From contig OZ038529.1 in the NCBI GenBank assembly GCA_964036665.1, positions 1,240,001 to 1,304,000 of the forward strand: 64,000 bases of DNA, written 5' to 3'. The DNA comes from Gordius sp. MW1 (Eukaryota; Nematomorpha; Gordioida; Gordea; Gordiidae). The translations under genes and the position numbers were made by a program. Under the pieces are notes generated by a model. It was not told where the DNA came from, made no database searches, and saw nothing but the letters and a program-made list of their open reading frames with translations. Positions 56,291-64,000 of this stretch are shown in pieces; positions within the stretch are counted from its first letter, which is position 1, and each line of letters begins with the position of its first letter.

Positions 56291-56742
56291 TCTTAAACCC
56301 ATTTTTGGCTATTCCAATTTATAAATATTTAAAATTTCTTTAGTTTTCTGATAATTGACTTCCTCCCAAACCCTTTTCTCGGTAGGCAGCCTTGAAAGCA
56401 ATGTTGTTATAATTATATAATATTACCTTACTTAATTCTATTTTCGGTCATTTTTGGTATAATATCAATTTTTAAATAGTTAAAAAGATTAAAAAAAAAA
56501 TTAAATTTTATTTTTAACAAAAAAGAAATTAAACGCCCTTTAAATGATAGTTTCTACCAGTTTGAATAAATGATTTGAAGCTTAAAGAATAAAAGACCTA
56601 GCCTAGTACAAATCTCGCAAAGTAGCTTATGAGGTTTATACTTTACATACAATCACACTCATTATAGTGATAATAATTAAAAATTAGATAACTCAGTTAA
56701 TATTAAAATACAACAAAAAAACATGTTTTGTAATGATTGTAC
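56291..56742 (-). other. Probable PI4KA intron sequence
   Basis: AT-rich, downstream of the last PI4KA exon found. I could not find the next exon here. Confidence 0.4.
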
Positions 56743-56850
56743 CTTTAGCCCTTCGATTTCTCCTTGAAACCTTATTTGCAAATTAATTTCCGACAAGAAA
56801 TTAGAAGTATCGTATTTGACACAGGCCGGCCATCGATCGTATTGGTTTCC
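56743..56850 (-). CDS. PI4KA: PI4KA exon (helical region), downstream exon
   Basis: PI4KA is the lipid kinase that makes PI4P at the plasma membrane with TTC7 and FAM126. This 108-bp phase-0 exon encodes WPACVKYDTSNFLSEINLQI followed by RFQGEIEGLK, matching the human stretch [20 protein letters not shown] and RYAGEVYGM. The acceptor (TTTTTTAATTAG) and donor (GTACAA) are canonical. It follows the exon at 57845-58038 directly in protein order and on the same strand. The catalytic domain exons are not in the part I can recognise. Confidence 0.85.
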
Positions 56851-57844
56851 CTAATTAAAAAAACAGATTTTTCATTTTATTAAAGATGGGGTTTTATTTT
56901 ATTATAGTGTTACGAGGCAGGTATGTTTAAAAAGGTGCTATGACTATTACCAAAAATTATTATTATTATAAAACTTATAAAAAGCTATTTAACCGCAAAT
57001 GACTCAGAGGAAATTGAATTGTCCACTTATTAATATAAATTTTTAATTAATTTGAACATAAATTCCTAAAATTAAAATAAAAATTAAATCAACCACTTTG
57101 AATGATTAATAACTTCTTACAATTCGTACACATGTGACTTCACTTAACTACCAATCCAAACTATCACCCAAAACCTAATTCTGATACAAAAATTGTCTAA
57201 ATTAAATTGCACAAAAATTTATATTCTCCAAAGTTATTTTTAAGTATTTTATCGGCGCAAAATCCAACCTTAACCCCAACCAATATCATTCCAAAGGTCG
57301 ACCAAAAATCGAGCCTTTATAACATCTAGCACATTTTGATTAATCCACTATTAAAACAAAAGAAGATGAAATTGAATAAAAGTTTCTTTTGGAGGGCAAA
57401 CTTCTCAAAGAAAAGAGCAAATCTGACCTGATGCCTGAGCACGTAATTAAATTTTTCAACGCATAAGCTGACCAACTAAACACAAACTCTACTTAAAATA
57501 TCGAAGAACTAATCAAAAATGTAGAACTAATAATAAACAATACCCTTTTCCCCCTTAATCTCTTAACCCGTATAAAAGATATATTAGAATTAATTTGAAA
57601 ATTTTATATCATTTTTAAAATCAAGATTTTCTTCGTCAGGGTCGAATATACCTAAAAATTCAAACCCCTTCTCAAAATTTCAAAATATTCTATCAAAGAC
57701 TTTAAATTTAAATAAAAACTATAAAGACACTTTTTCAGCCATTTACATACGTATTTTAGCAATCAACCAAAGAAAACATACGAAATAGGACGTTCTGGCA
57801 CAAAACTTGCATTTTAGAATACGAGACGCCTTAAAGGTACTAAC

Positions 57845-58038
57845 CATTAATTGGCTAACGTTAGCGTTGAGGCCAGAATATTTCATGATCGTTTCCAAAG
57901 CTAAACTAAGACCAGCGTGTTGGTGGTAATCAAAAGCATTACCCTCGAAAGAAATAACCGAACTGGTGTTGTTGATGTATTTTTTCAGGCAAGATTTGGT
58001 GGCGATGGGTGCCCACCTTAGTCCTTCCTGGATTATGC
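57845..58038 (-). CDS. PI4KA: PI4KA exon (helical region)
   Basis: Minus-strand exon encoding IIQEGLRWAPIATKSCLKKY, then a short insert and HQHAGLSLALETIMKYSGLN. It matches human [20 protein letters not shown] and [20 protein letters not shown]. The acceptor ends ACTAAAG; the donor is GTTAGT after codon ATG, phase 0, fitting the next exon at 56850. Its first two bases (GC) need one base from the preceding exon. The matching preceding exon found in this window (59141-59261) ends in a single A, giving AGC (Ser), but lies on the opposite strand. Confidence 0.9.
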
Positions 58039-59140
58039 CTTTAGTCAACGCAAAAAAATTAAATGGATTAAATCTAAAAAAAATTTAAAAAATAAATGCA
58101 ATTTTACAATGATGCCCAATTGTATGGTGAATTTTCTGTGAGGACCATTTATAAAAATTGTCAATACAAGTCGAAAGAGTGTGGGAATGCTAGTTGTATT
58201 AAAATAGTATATTTCATTATTTAGAAGTTCGTTTTAAATTTTTATGTGTATTTTTATCGTCAATTTTCTGGATTATCAAATAACATTCGTTGTAAATTGC
58301 TTAGCTTTCCACCATTAAGATGCATTGTAAAGTTGTAATTTCAATAATAACAGCCACAATCACAGACCCTCCGAGTGAAAATGGCTTGACTATTAAAGAG
58401 TCTAAGTCAAAATTGTACACCAATGGGTTAGGGGCGGTTTGGTTTTTCGGAGATGGTTGCAGCAGGACAAACGAGTTCTAAGTAAATATCCATCTATTTA
58501 AACCCTGTCGATGTACTGCACTTCTCAATTTGCATGAGGGATGCCCTTAACATATTCGTCTGCTTCTAATTAGTGCAATTACTTTAAACATTATTCCCAC
58601 CACTAATTAGATTACTCAAAAATTAATTGGCAACATACAACAGTAGCTTTAATTATTTAACCACCTTTACTTGTTTAATCATATTAATTTAACCTGGAAT
58701 GAAAGATAATTTGATAAATATAAATTTATTAATCAACAAAGAGTTTTTCCCGAAATATAGTTAATTTCGATTAATAAATATGGAAACGAGTATCTACTAT
58801 AATTATAATGAGATAATATGATATTGTGATGATTAAGATATGAGGGAATATTAAGCAATATCTATTTGTAGAGTTTTTAAAATAAGGAATAAATATAATG
58901 GAATATAATGGGGCTTTGGTTATTATAAACATATAATTATAGCAATAGTATAATCTGTAGATAGTGATATATAAATAAAAGTTATAATAAATTGAACTAT
59001 TCGTTTTTCATGTATTTACATATATGACTTTGATTACAAAAATAATGTAAAAATTACTTGTCTTTCAAATCTTAAACACTTGCTTATGGTGGTTTATTAA
59101 AATTGGCATTAAAATTTTTTTGAATTCTTTGTTTTTTTAG
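58039..59140. other. Region between opposite-strand PI4KA exons
   Basis: One of the implied inversion breakpoints must lie here. A GC-richer patch at 58355-58485 has open frames on both strands but no recognisable product. The rest is AT-rich. Confidence 0.45.
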
Positions 59141-59261
59141 AGTCCGGAAGAAAACATTGAAGAATATTACATAGTGCCCGAAACGACTTACAAGATTAAG
59201 TTTATGGATGACATGGAGGGCAAGGAAAAGATATTGCAAGATTTTACGGACAGATGCAGCA
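59141..59261 (+). CDS. PI4KA: PI4KA exon in inverted orientation
   Basis: Plus-strand exon after a clean acceptor (GTTTTTTTAG), ending before GTAAAATA in phase 1. It encodes EYYIVPETTYKIKFMDDMEG and KEKILQDFTDRC. Human PI4KA has [20 protein letters not shown] and RESIVKDFAARC immediately before the stretch encoded by the exon at 57845-58038. Protein order and splice phase both fit, yet this exon is on the opposite strand. A real local inversion would break the gene; an assembly misjoin or a duplicated exon are the other options. Human residues are quoted from memory. Confidence 0.85.
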
Positions 59262-59524
59262 GTAAAATAACTTAGACTGTGTTACTGTTTTTTGTTTTTT
59301 TTATTTTTATTTATTTTTGTTTCTTTAACGTAAGAAGATTATAAAAAGGAAGTGTTAAAATTGGAAAAATATAAGAGCGGGTATAAAACAAATTAAAAAA
59401 TTATAATTCAAAAGCGTCGCATGTGTCATCTATTAAAAGTGGCCAGCTGTCGGCCAAGGATTTAAAATTGTACTTTGCTATAAAAATACCAATTTTTTAT
59501 TTAATAAAAAAATTTGTAGAATAT
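59262..59524. other. AT-rich spacer after inverted exon
   Basis: T-rich run then AT-rich DNA; contains CTGTGTTACTGTTTT at 59277, a short echo of the palindrome arm. Confidence 0.4.
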
Positions 59525-59597
59525 CAATAGGGCGGGGAGCGACGGCTGATTTCTTTGAAAAGCTTAATGGCGGCTGGACCCTGTGTTACTGTTTTCT
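59525..59597 (-). mobile_element. RLE-type LINE C-terminal scrap
   Basis: Read on the minus strand it encodes TQGPAAIKLFKEISRRSPP, matching the ALALFKEIGRLSPP tail of the LINE at 16142. The first part is also the outer end of the left palindrome arm. Confidence 0.6.
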
Positions 59598-59707
59598 AAA
59601 TGTTATTTTTGTCATCATAACACATTTTAATAAATGATAAACTATAACTTTTCGTTAGGAACTATATCGTTGGGTTCGTTTTTATATCTTGAACTATGCT
59701 TAGATCT

Positions 59708-59873
59708 ATGGGCGTAGCCAGGGGGTGGCAGGGACGGGCGATTGCCCCCTCTAAATCTAAAAAATCTTTAAAATTTCATATAATTATGATTAAAATTTCA
59801 AATAAATATTATTTTGCCCCTCCCTAAATCATTATTGCCCTCCTCTAAATCCTATCCTGGCTACGCCCATGCG
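59708..59873. mobile_element. MITE, CATGGGCGTAGCC family (left palindrome arm)
   Basis: The ends ATGGGCGTAGCCAGGGGG and CCTGGCTACGCCCATGCG are flanked by TAGATCT at 59701-59707 and 59874-59880. Its mirror copy is in the right arm. Confidence 0.8.
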
Positions 59874-59944
59874 TAGATCTTCGCTGCTTGTTACGTCGCA
59901 AGTCCATTATTATTATTCAATTAAATTTCATTATTCTCCATTAT

Positions 59945-60140
59945 GTATATTTGTATAAATAATTAACTAATCATTTTGCATTTAATACCCGCCCTATAGG
60001 CATTCTCGCCCCTTCCCACCTTTCTCGCCCATAAATTGCAAAATATGCTACTTTTATACAGAGTATAGAAGAGTTCGCCCTTCCCTTCCCTTCCCCTCTT
60101 CCCTTCCCCCCTCCCCCTTCCCACGAGGGCCAAAAGCCCG
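59945..60140. repeat. Composite-repeat tail module, copy C
   Basis: TTTGTATAAATAATTAACTA, CCCTATAGGCATTCTCGCCC, CCACCTTTCTCGCCCATAAA, then a CTTCCC tract and GAGGGCCAAAAGCCCGAG. It parallels 4625-4830 and 32300-32430 and spans the inner edge of the left palindrome arm. Confidence 0.7.
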
Positions 60141-60388
60141 AGTTTTTACTATACCGAGTCTTAAGGATTTTATGACAACGGTGTTTTTAAAAATGAATTT
60201 TAATGAATGGAGAACTTTAGATAATACACAAAAATGTGCAACTTTTTTTTGTTCATTTTTATTAAAAGGGCGGGTATTAAATGCAAAATGATTAGTTAAT
60301 TATTTATACAAATATACATAATGGAGAATAATGAAATTTAATTGAATAATAATAATGGACTTGCGACGTAACAAGCAGCGAAGATCTA

Positions 60389-60554
60389 CGCATGGGCGTA
60401 GCCAGGATAGGATTTAGAGGAGGGCAATAATGATTTAGGGAGGGGCAAAATAATATTTATTTGAAATTTTAATCATAATTATATGAAATTTTAAAGATTT
60501 TTTAGATTTAGAGGGGGCAGTCGCCCGTCCCTGCCACCCCCTGGCTACGCCCAT
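60389..60554. mobile_element. MITE, CATGGGCGTAGCC family (right palindrome arm)
   Basis: Mirror image of the copy at 59708-59873, including its TAGATCT-type flanks. Confidence 0.8.
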
Positions 60555-60708
60555 AGATCTAAGCATAGTTCAAGATATAAAAACGAACCCAACGATATAG
60601 TTCCTAACGAAAAGTTATAGTTTATCATTTATTAAAATGTGTTATGATGACAAAAATAACATTTAGAAAACAGTAACACAGGGTCCAGCCGCCATTAAGC
60701 TTTTCAAA

Positions 60709-60985
60709 TGATCCCCTGGGAGAATGGTAAGTTCCTAGCATGGGACTTTACCTGCATCGATATCTTTGCGCCAACTAATAATAATTATAACCCACTTTCT
60801 TGTGCCAAAGATCGTAAAACACTCAAATACCGAGCCAATGCTCATTCTAAGATTTTTATTCCAATAGTAGCTTCCGGTTCGGCTACTCTTGGCAAAAAAG
60901 CATTAGCACTTTTTAAATCGATAGGAAACAGATCCCCCTAAGCTAAATACTCACCCAGCTTAAATCGGCATTTTGATATCTAAAT
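60709..60985 (+). mobile_element. RLE-type LINE fragment, endonuclease and C-terminus
   Basis: The plus frame starts abruptly at IPWENGKFLAWDFTCIDIFA and runs through KTLKYRANAHSKIFIPIVAS to LALFKSIGNRSP. It begins exactly where the palindrome ends. The RPDG motif that should precede IPWENG is missing, so the palindrome junction cuts the LINE. The joint shares a short AAA. Confidence 0.8.
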
Positions 60986-61139
60986 ATAATTACAAATGTT
61001 TATCTGACACATGGCCCGTGTTGGCTATTGACGAATGTGATGAATAATTTTTTTTATTTATAATATTATTTTAAGCTCCTTTATTGTATCGTGTATCAAT
61101 TTTAAAGAATAAAAGCATTTTAACATTAAATAAATTTAT

Positions 61140-61310
61140 GAATAGATGTATGCAATTAAGGACCATCCATCGATACATATGTATGAACCATACATCTATA
61201 CATACGTATGATCCATCCATCCATACATATGTATGAACCATAAATCTATACATACGTATGATCCATCCATCCATAGGTACGTATGATCCATACTCACATA
61301 CATCTATTCA
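61140..61310. repeat. Simple tandem repeat (ATCCATCCATCCATACATA type)
   Basis: Imperfect repetition of ATGATCCATCCATCC and CATACATATGTATGAACCAT with about 56-bp higher-order spacing. Confidence 0.88.
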
Positions 61311-61313
61311 TAA

Positions 61314-61489
61314 TTACATGTGTTCTGTAGATATGTTTATCTCCCCACGGAGAGCCACCTGCCGGACCATTTCAGGATATATCTCAACATTAGATGGCGT
61401 GGTAATTGTGGTTATATTTAAAGAATAAATCTTAAAATCAATTTTCTTCTTTTCGTGTTTTTTCTTCGGAATGCAGAGACAGCTTCCCA
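61314..61489 (-). CDS. Unassigned terminal coding exon
   Basis: Minus-strand frame entered by a good acceptor (TTTATTTTTATAG) and closed by a TAA. It encodes CLCIPKKKHEKKKIDFKIYS, then SNVEIYPEMVRQVALRGEIN and ISTEHM. Composition is complex and unlike the local repeats, so it looks like the last exon of a host gene. I do not recognise the family. No upstream exon was found before the window end on this strand. Confidence 0.4.
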
Positions 61490-61669
61490 CTATAAAAATA
61501 AATTTTATAAACAAGTTATCATATCATATTAATTTAATTTGCAAGAAACATTTATAAAATTTAAATTAATGTAGTTTGAATTAGTGATAAGAATCAGCTA
61601 GTATATTCTATTTTCAAGTTGATTGTTAAAAAAATGAAAAAATGCTAATGTCAATTAATAAAAATGAAA

Positions 61670-61850
61670 CTATGTTTGTGTTTGTGTGTATGTGTGTTTG
61701 TTTGTTTGTATGCCACCACCAAATTTGGAAAACTACCAGACCTATTTGGCTCAAAATTTTACAGTTTATTTCCCATACTCCGGAGCATGTTTTAAGATTT
61801 GTTCGAGCCAAATCGGTCCAGTAGCTTTTTAGGGGTCAAGTTTTTTTGTT
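61670..61850. repeat. Unclassified interspersed repeat
   Basis: A GTGTGTATGTGTGTTTG tract followed by ACCAAATTTGGAAAACTACC, TTTGGCTCAAAATTTTACAG and GAGCCAAATCGGTCCAGTAG. The wording of the second part resembles widely dispersed invertebrate repeats. Class and limits uncertain. Confidence 0.4.
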
Positions 61851-61906
61851 TTATACGTTGTTTTATACGTTTTGGCACTTAATAAAGACGTCATATGACG
61901 TATAAT

Positions 61907-63221
61907 TAGTGATGGTAATTTGCTCCAGTGAGCATTGCTCACTGTAAGCTCTGTCCCCTCACAAGCACTGTGTATCCTACTCTACTCATGAGTAGGATAC
62001 AGTATCAGATGAAAATGCTCGAGAGGCGAAAAGATAGTAGCAAAAAGTAACTCATGTATAGAGCTGTGTGCCTGAGCAGCATTATAAGTTAACTAACAGT
62101 TTAATATGAGCAAATGCTATGAGCAAGCACTGCTCATAGCATCTCATATCACATTATAATGAGTTGTTTTGTTTTAATACATTCTGTTGTTCAACAATAA
62201 CATGGCTATTTGCATAGGCGTAAGTAGGATTTCCTCAAAGGGGGGGGGGGGGGGTATAAAATTTGTAAGATCAAATTTTTTGTAACGATTTTTTTGAGTT
62301 CTAAATGTTTTGTTTCCTAAAAGTTTAAAGTGATATTGGCGTAAAAATAATAAAATACAAAATAAAATTCCAACAAATATTTTTTTATAAATATACAATG
62401 TAAAAATTATATAAATTAAAAATCATGGGAGGGGTTCTAATCGGAAAACCACCCCTCCCTATGCCAATGGCTATTTGTTATGGATTAATATTTTTTAAGG
62501 CTAATTTATTTTGCAATTTTATTTATATATGGCTAAAATATATTTTGAAATCAAAATTTATTTTTTATACATGTAAAATTTATTTAATTATAAATTTTTG
62601 AATTTTCTGTCTCACCCAGATGGTAATAATTTTTTTGACAATTTTAATATGGTTTAACTTTATATTTTATCGTTTTTAAGAAAAGGTGTAAATGTTTTAA
62701 TTATATTAAAGGCTCGAACTCATTTTTTCTGGATTTTCATTATATATATCTAAAATGATTTTTAAGATTTATTTTTTATAAATGGCGAAATTATGTTTTA
62801 TTGTTTAAATAATTATTTTGACATTTTTAATATGACTTAATGTTTCTAAATTTATATTTAATAATATTTTTAGTTCAGGTCACAATGCAAGGTTTTATAA
62901 AAGGTGGGAAATTTCGCATAAGACATAAGTAATTAACACATTTGCTGAGCAGATTAATTGCGATATGTCACATAATTAATTAACACATTCGTTGAGCAAA
63001 ATGGACAAGCAACTTGCTATCAGCAATTGCTCCTACAAAACTACTTTTATTTAAAGTTGCAAACAAGCTAACATTTTTACTGCTTGAGCTTGTATTTGCT
63101 GTTACAACTTAACTCCTCAAGCATTTTACCCCTCTTGATGACAAAGCTTATGCGTCCGAGCACATATGCTAGATATGTGTTTACGTCCAAGTCAGAGCAA
63201 AACAGCAACTTTACAACTATA
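61907..63221. mobile_element. hAT element with TGCTCA subterminal repeats
   Basis: It starts TAGTGATGGTAATTTGCTC and ends GTTGCTGTTTTGCTC-like in reverse. The exact 8-bp duplication CGTATAAT flanks it (61899-61906 and 63222-63229). Both ends are rich in GAGCA/TGCTC words. No transposase is seen. A MITE at 62213-62466 is nested inside. Confidence 0.8.
62213..62466. mobile_element. MITE-like sequence with G run, nested in hAT
   Basis: Left GCATAGGCGTAAGTAGGATT followed by a run of 14 G, right CCCTCCCTATGCCAATGGC. It resembles the GGGCGTAGCC family but is more diverged. Confidence 0.5.
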
Positions 63222-63229
63222 CGTATAAT

Positions 63230-64000
63230 ATATGAAGCTTAAATGTTTTATTGCTGCATAAAAATTTTCTTTCATATTAAATCAGGCTAGACCCGTTACA
63301 ATATGAATGAACCAGAGGAATATAAACATTAGATTCTACAAAGTATTTTATGTCATGGTTATGCGTTTATTTTGTAGAAGAAACTTAAATTACATTTAAA
63401 ACTCAGTGACATTTCTTTAAGGCTTATGCTAAGCTTTATCATAAATAAATTGCATAGCAATTAATAAGTATTAATATGCTCTTCCCCAATTAATTACATA
63501 TATGCTTTTTATTCCATATCATAAAAGAAGCTTTTCCGTGTAAATTATATTATTGGATAAACTTATTTGGGTAATAAAAAAAATTTTCAATACAAAAACC
63601 CTTAAAAATTAAAAAAAAAATTATGTTTTGCCCCCCCCCCCCCAATTAGTCACTGCCCTTTCCTAATTAGACACTGCCCCTCCCTAATTAGCCACTGCCC
63701 AAATTTTGGATAGTCGAGGACCTTTTTTTTTGCTCTCAGGAAAATTTTTGGTAGGGACAATTTTTGGATGTCGAGACCTTTTTTTTGCTCGCTGAAAAAT
63801 TTTTAAATTATTTTTTTGGTGTCAGAAAAAATCTTATTTTAATTCTGCCCCCCCCCCCCCCTAATTCAAAACCTGCGTACGCCCATGTTAAATCAAAGTC
63901 ATTTTTTTGCTTATTTTTCACGTCAATTATTATTATAGGACGGTCGTGTCCCCTCCTGCGTGGCTAAATAAATTAAGTGGGCCTGGGCCTTGGACCCTCT
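63230..64000. other. AT-rich window end with a MITE copy
   Basis: TGCATAGCAATTAATAA at 63450 is a stray composite-repeat end. From about 63575 to 63890 lies a C-run-rich MITE copy (ending TGCGTACGCCCATG) with an internal triplicated CTAATTAGNCACTGCCC. No gene seen. Confidence 0.5.

Larger units (their letters stand above)
59554..60708. repeat. Near-perfect palindrome, 442-bp arms
   Basis: Left arm 59554-59995 and right arm 60267-60708 are reverse complements of equal length. I see a single mismatch (GGGCGATTGCC versus GGGCGACTGCC). The spacer is 271 bp (59996-60266). The arms contain a LINE tail scrap, a GGGCGTAGCC MITE (59708-59873 and 60389-60554) and the start of the composite-repeat tail module. 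This is either a very recent inverted duplication or an assembly/library artefact. Confidence 0.93.

Noticed and set aside
58355-58485. Extra PI4KA or other host exon
   Set aside because: Open on both strands and GC-richer than its surroundings, but neither translation fits the PI4KA segments next to the found exons.

Overview
This is an AT-rich, intron-bearing animal genome segment, almost certainly from an invertebrate. It holds fragments of four recognisable animal housekeeping or signalling genes buried in a dense layer of transposons and short repeats. I cannot name the species. The animal assignment rests on HOMER (EVH1 domain plus coiled coil), SCOC, a UBA4/MOCS3-type E1-like enzyme and PI4KA exons. 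Splice sites are ordinary GT-AG. One UBA4 intron is only 40 bp and others exceed 2 kb.

Layout. 1-0.5 kb: unassigned coding-like sequence. 0.9-3.3 kb: a hAT element (8-bp TSD) and a decayed RLE-type LINE. 3.5-4.9 kb: first copy of a composite repeat made of tandem CCAAT hairpins. 5-7 kb: an RTE-like LINE remnant and a second hAT. 7.9-8.2 kb: a small secreted, neuropeptide-precursor-like gene with its own TATA box. 10.2-15.6 kb (+): HOMER, seven well-supported exons and a probable extra 5' exon. 16.1-17 kb (-): LINE 3' end. 17.4-20.8 kb (-): UBA4/MOCS3 in six exons, with a hAT copy in its rhodanese intron. 21-25 kb: MITE, LINE and hAT remnants. 26 kb (-): unassigned exon. 27-36 kb: foldback element, hairpin array, 209-bp tandem duplication, G-rich hairpin minisatellite and a pile of nested MITEs and hATs. 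36.5-37.9 kb: Tc1/mariner-like element. 38-38.8 kb: RTE-like LINE. 39.1-39.8 kb (-): complete three-exon SCOC gene.

41.7-42.6 kb: third hairpin array, running straight into a 108-bp Thr/Pro mucin-like coding minisatellite (42.6-46.3 kb, -). That array is split by a very young Ty3/gypsy-like LTR element (43694-45871, 90-bp identical LTRs, TSD GTAGG). 46.4-47.2 kb: hAT of the TCTCG family. 47.3-50.5 kb: no gene seen. 50.6-55.4 kb: an RLE LINE split by a 2.9-kb TCTCG hAT, which itself carries a second RLE LINE and a piggyBac-type MITE. 55.5-56.3 kb: an 800-bp foldback element. 56.7-59.3 kb: three consecutive PI4KA exons, one on the strand opposite to the other two. 59.55-60.71 kb: a near-perfect palindrome with 442-bp arms. 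61-64 kb: an unassigned terminal exon, simple repeats and another hAT (8-bp TSD).

The host genes show no functional cluster; they are ordinary neighbours separated by repeats. The points most worth a second look are the opposite-strand PI4KA exon beside the palindrome, the composite hairpin-array repeat family, the mucin array with its young insertion, and the peptide-precursor gene. I found no evidence of a prokaryotic-style or defence system.
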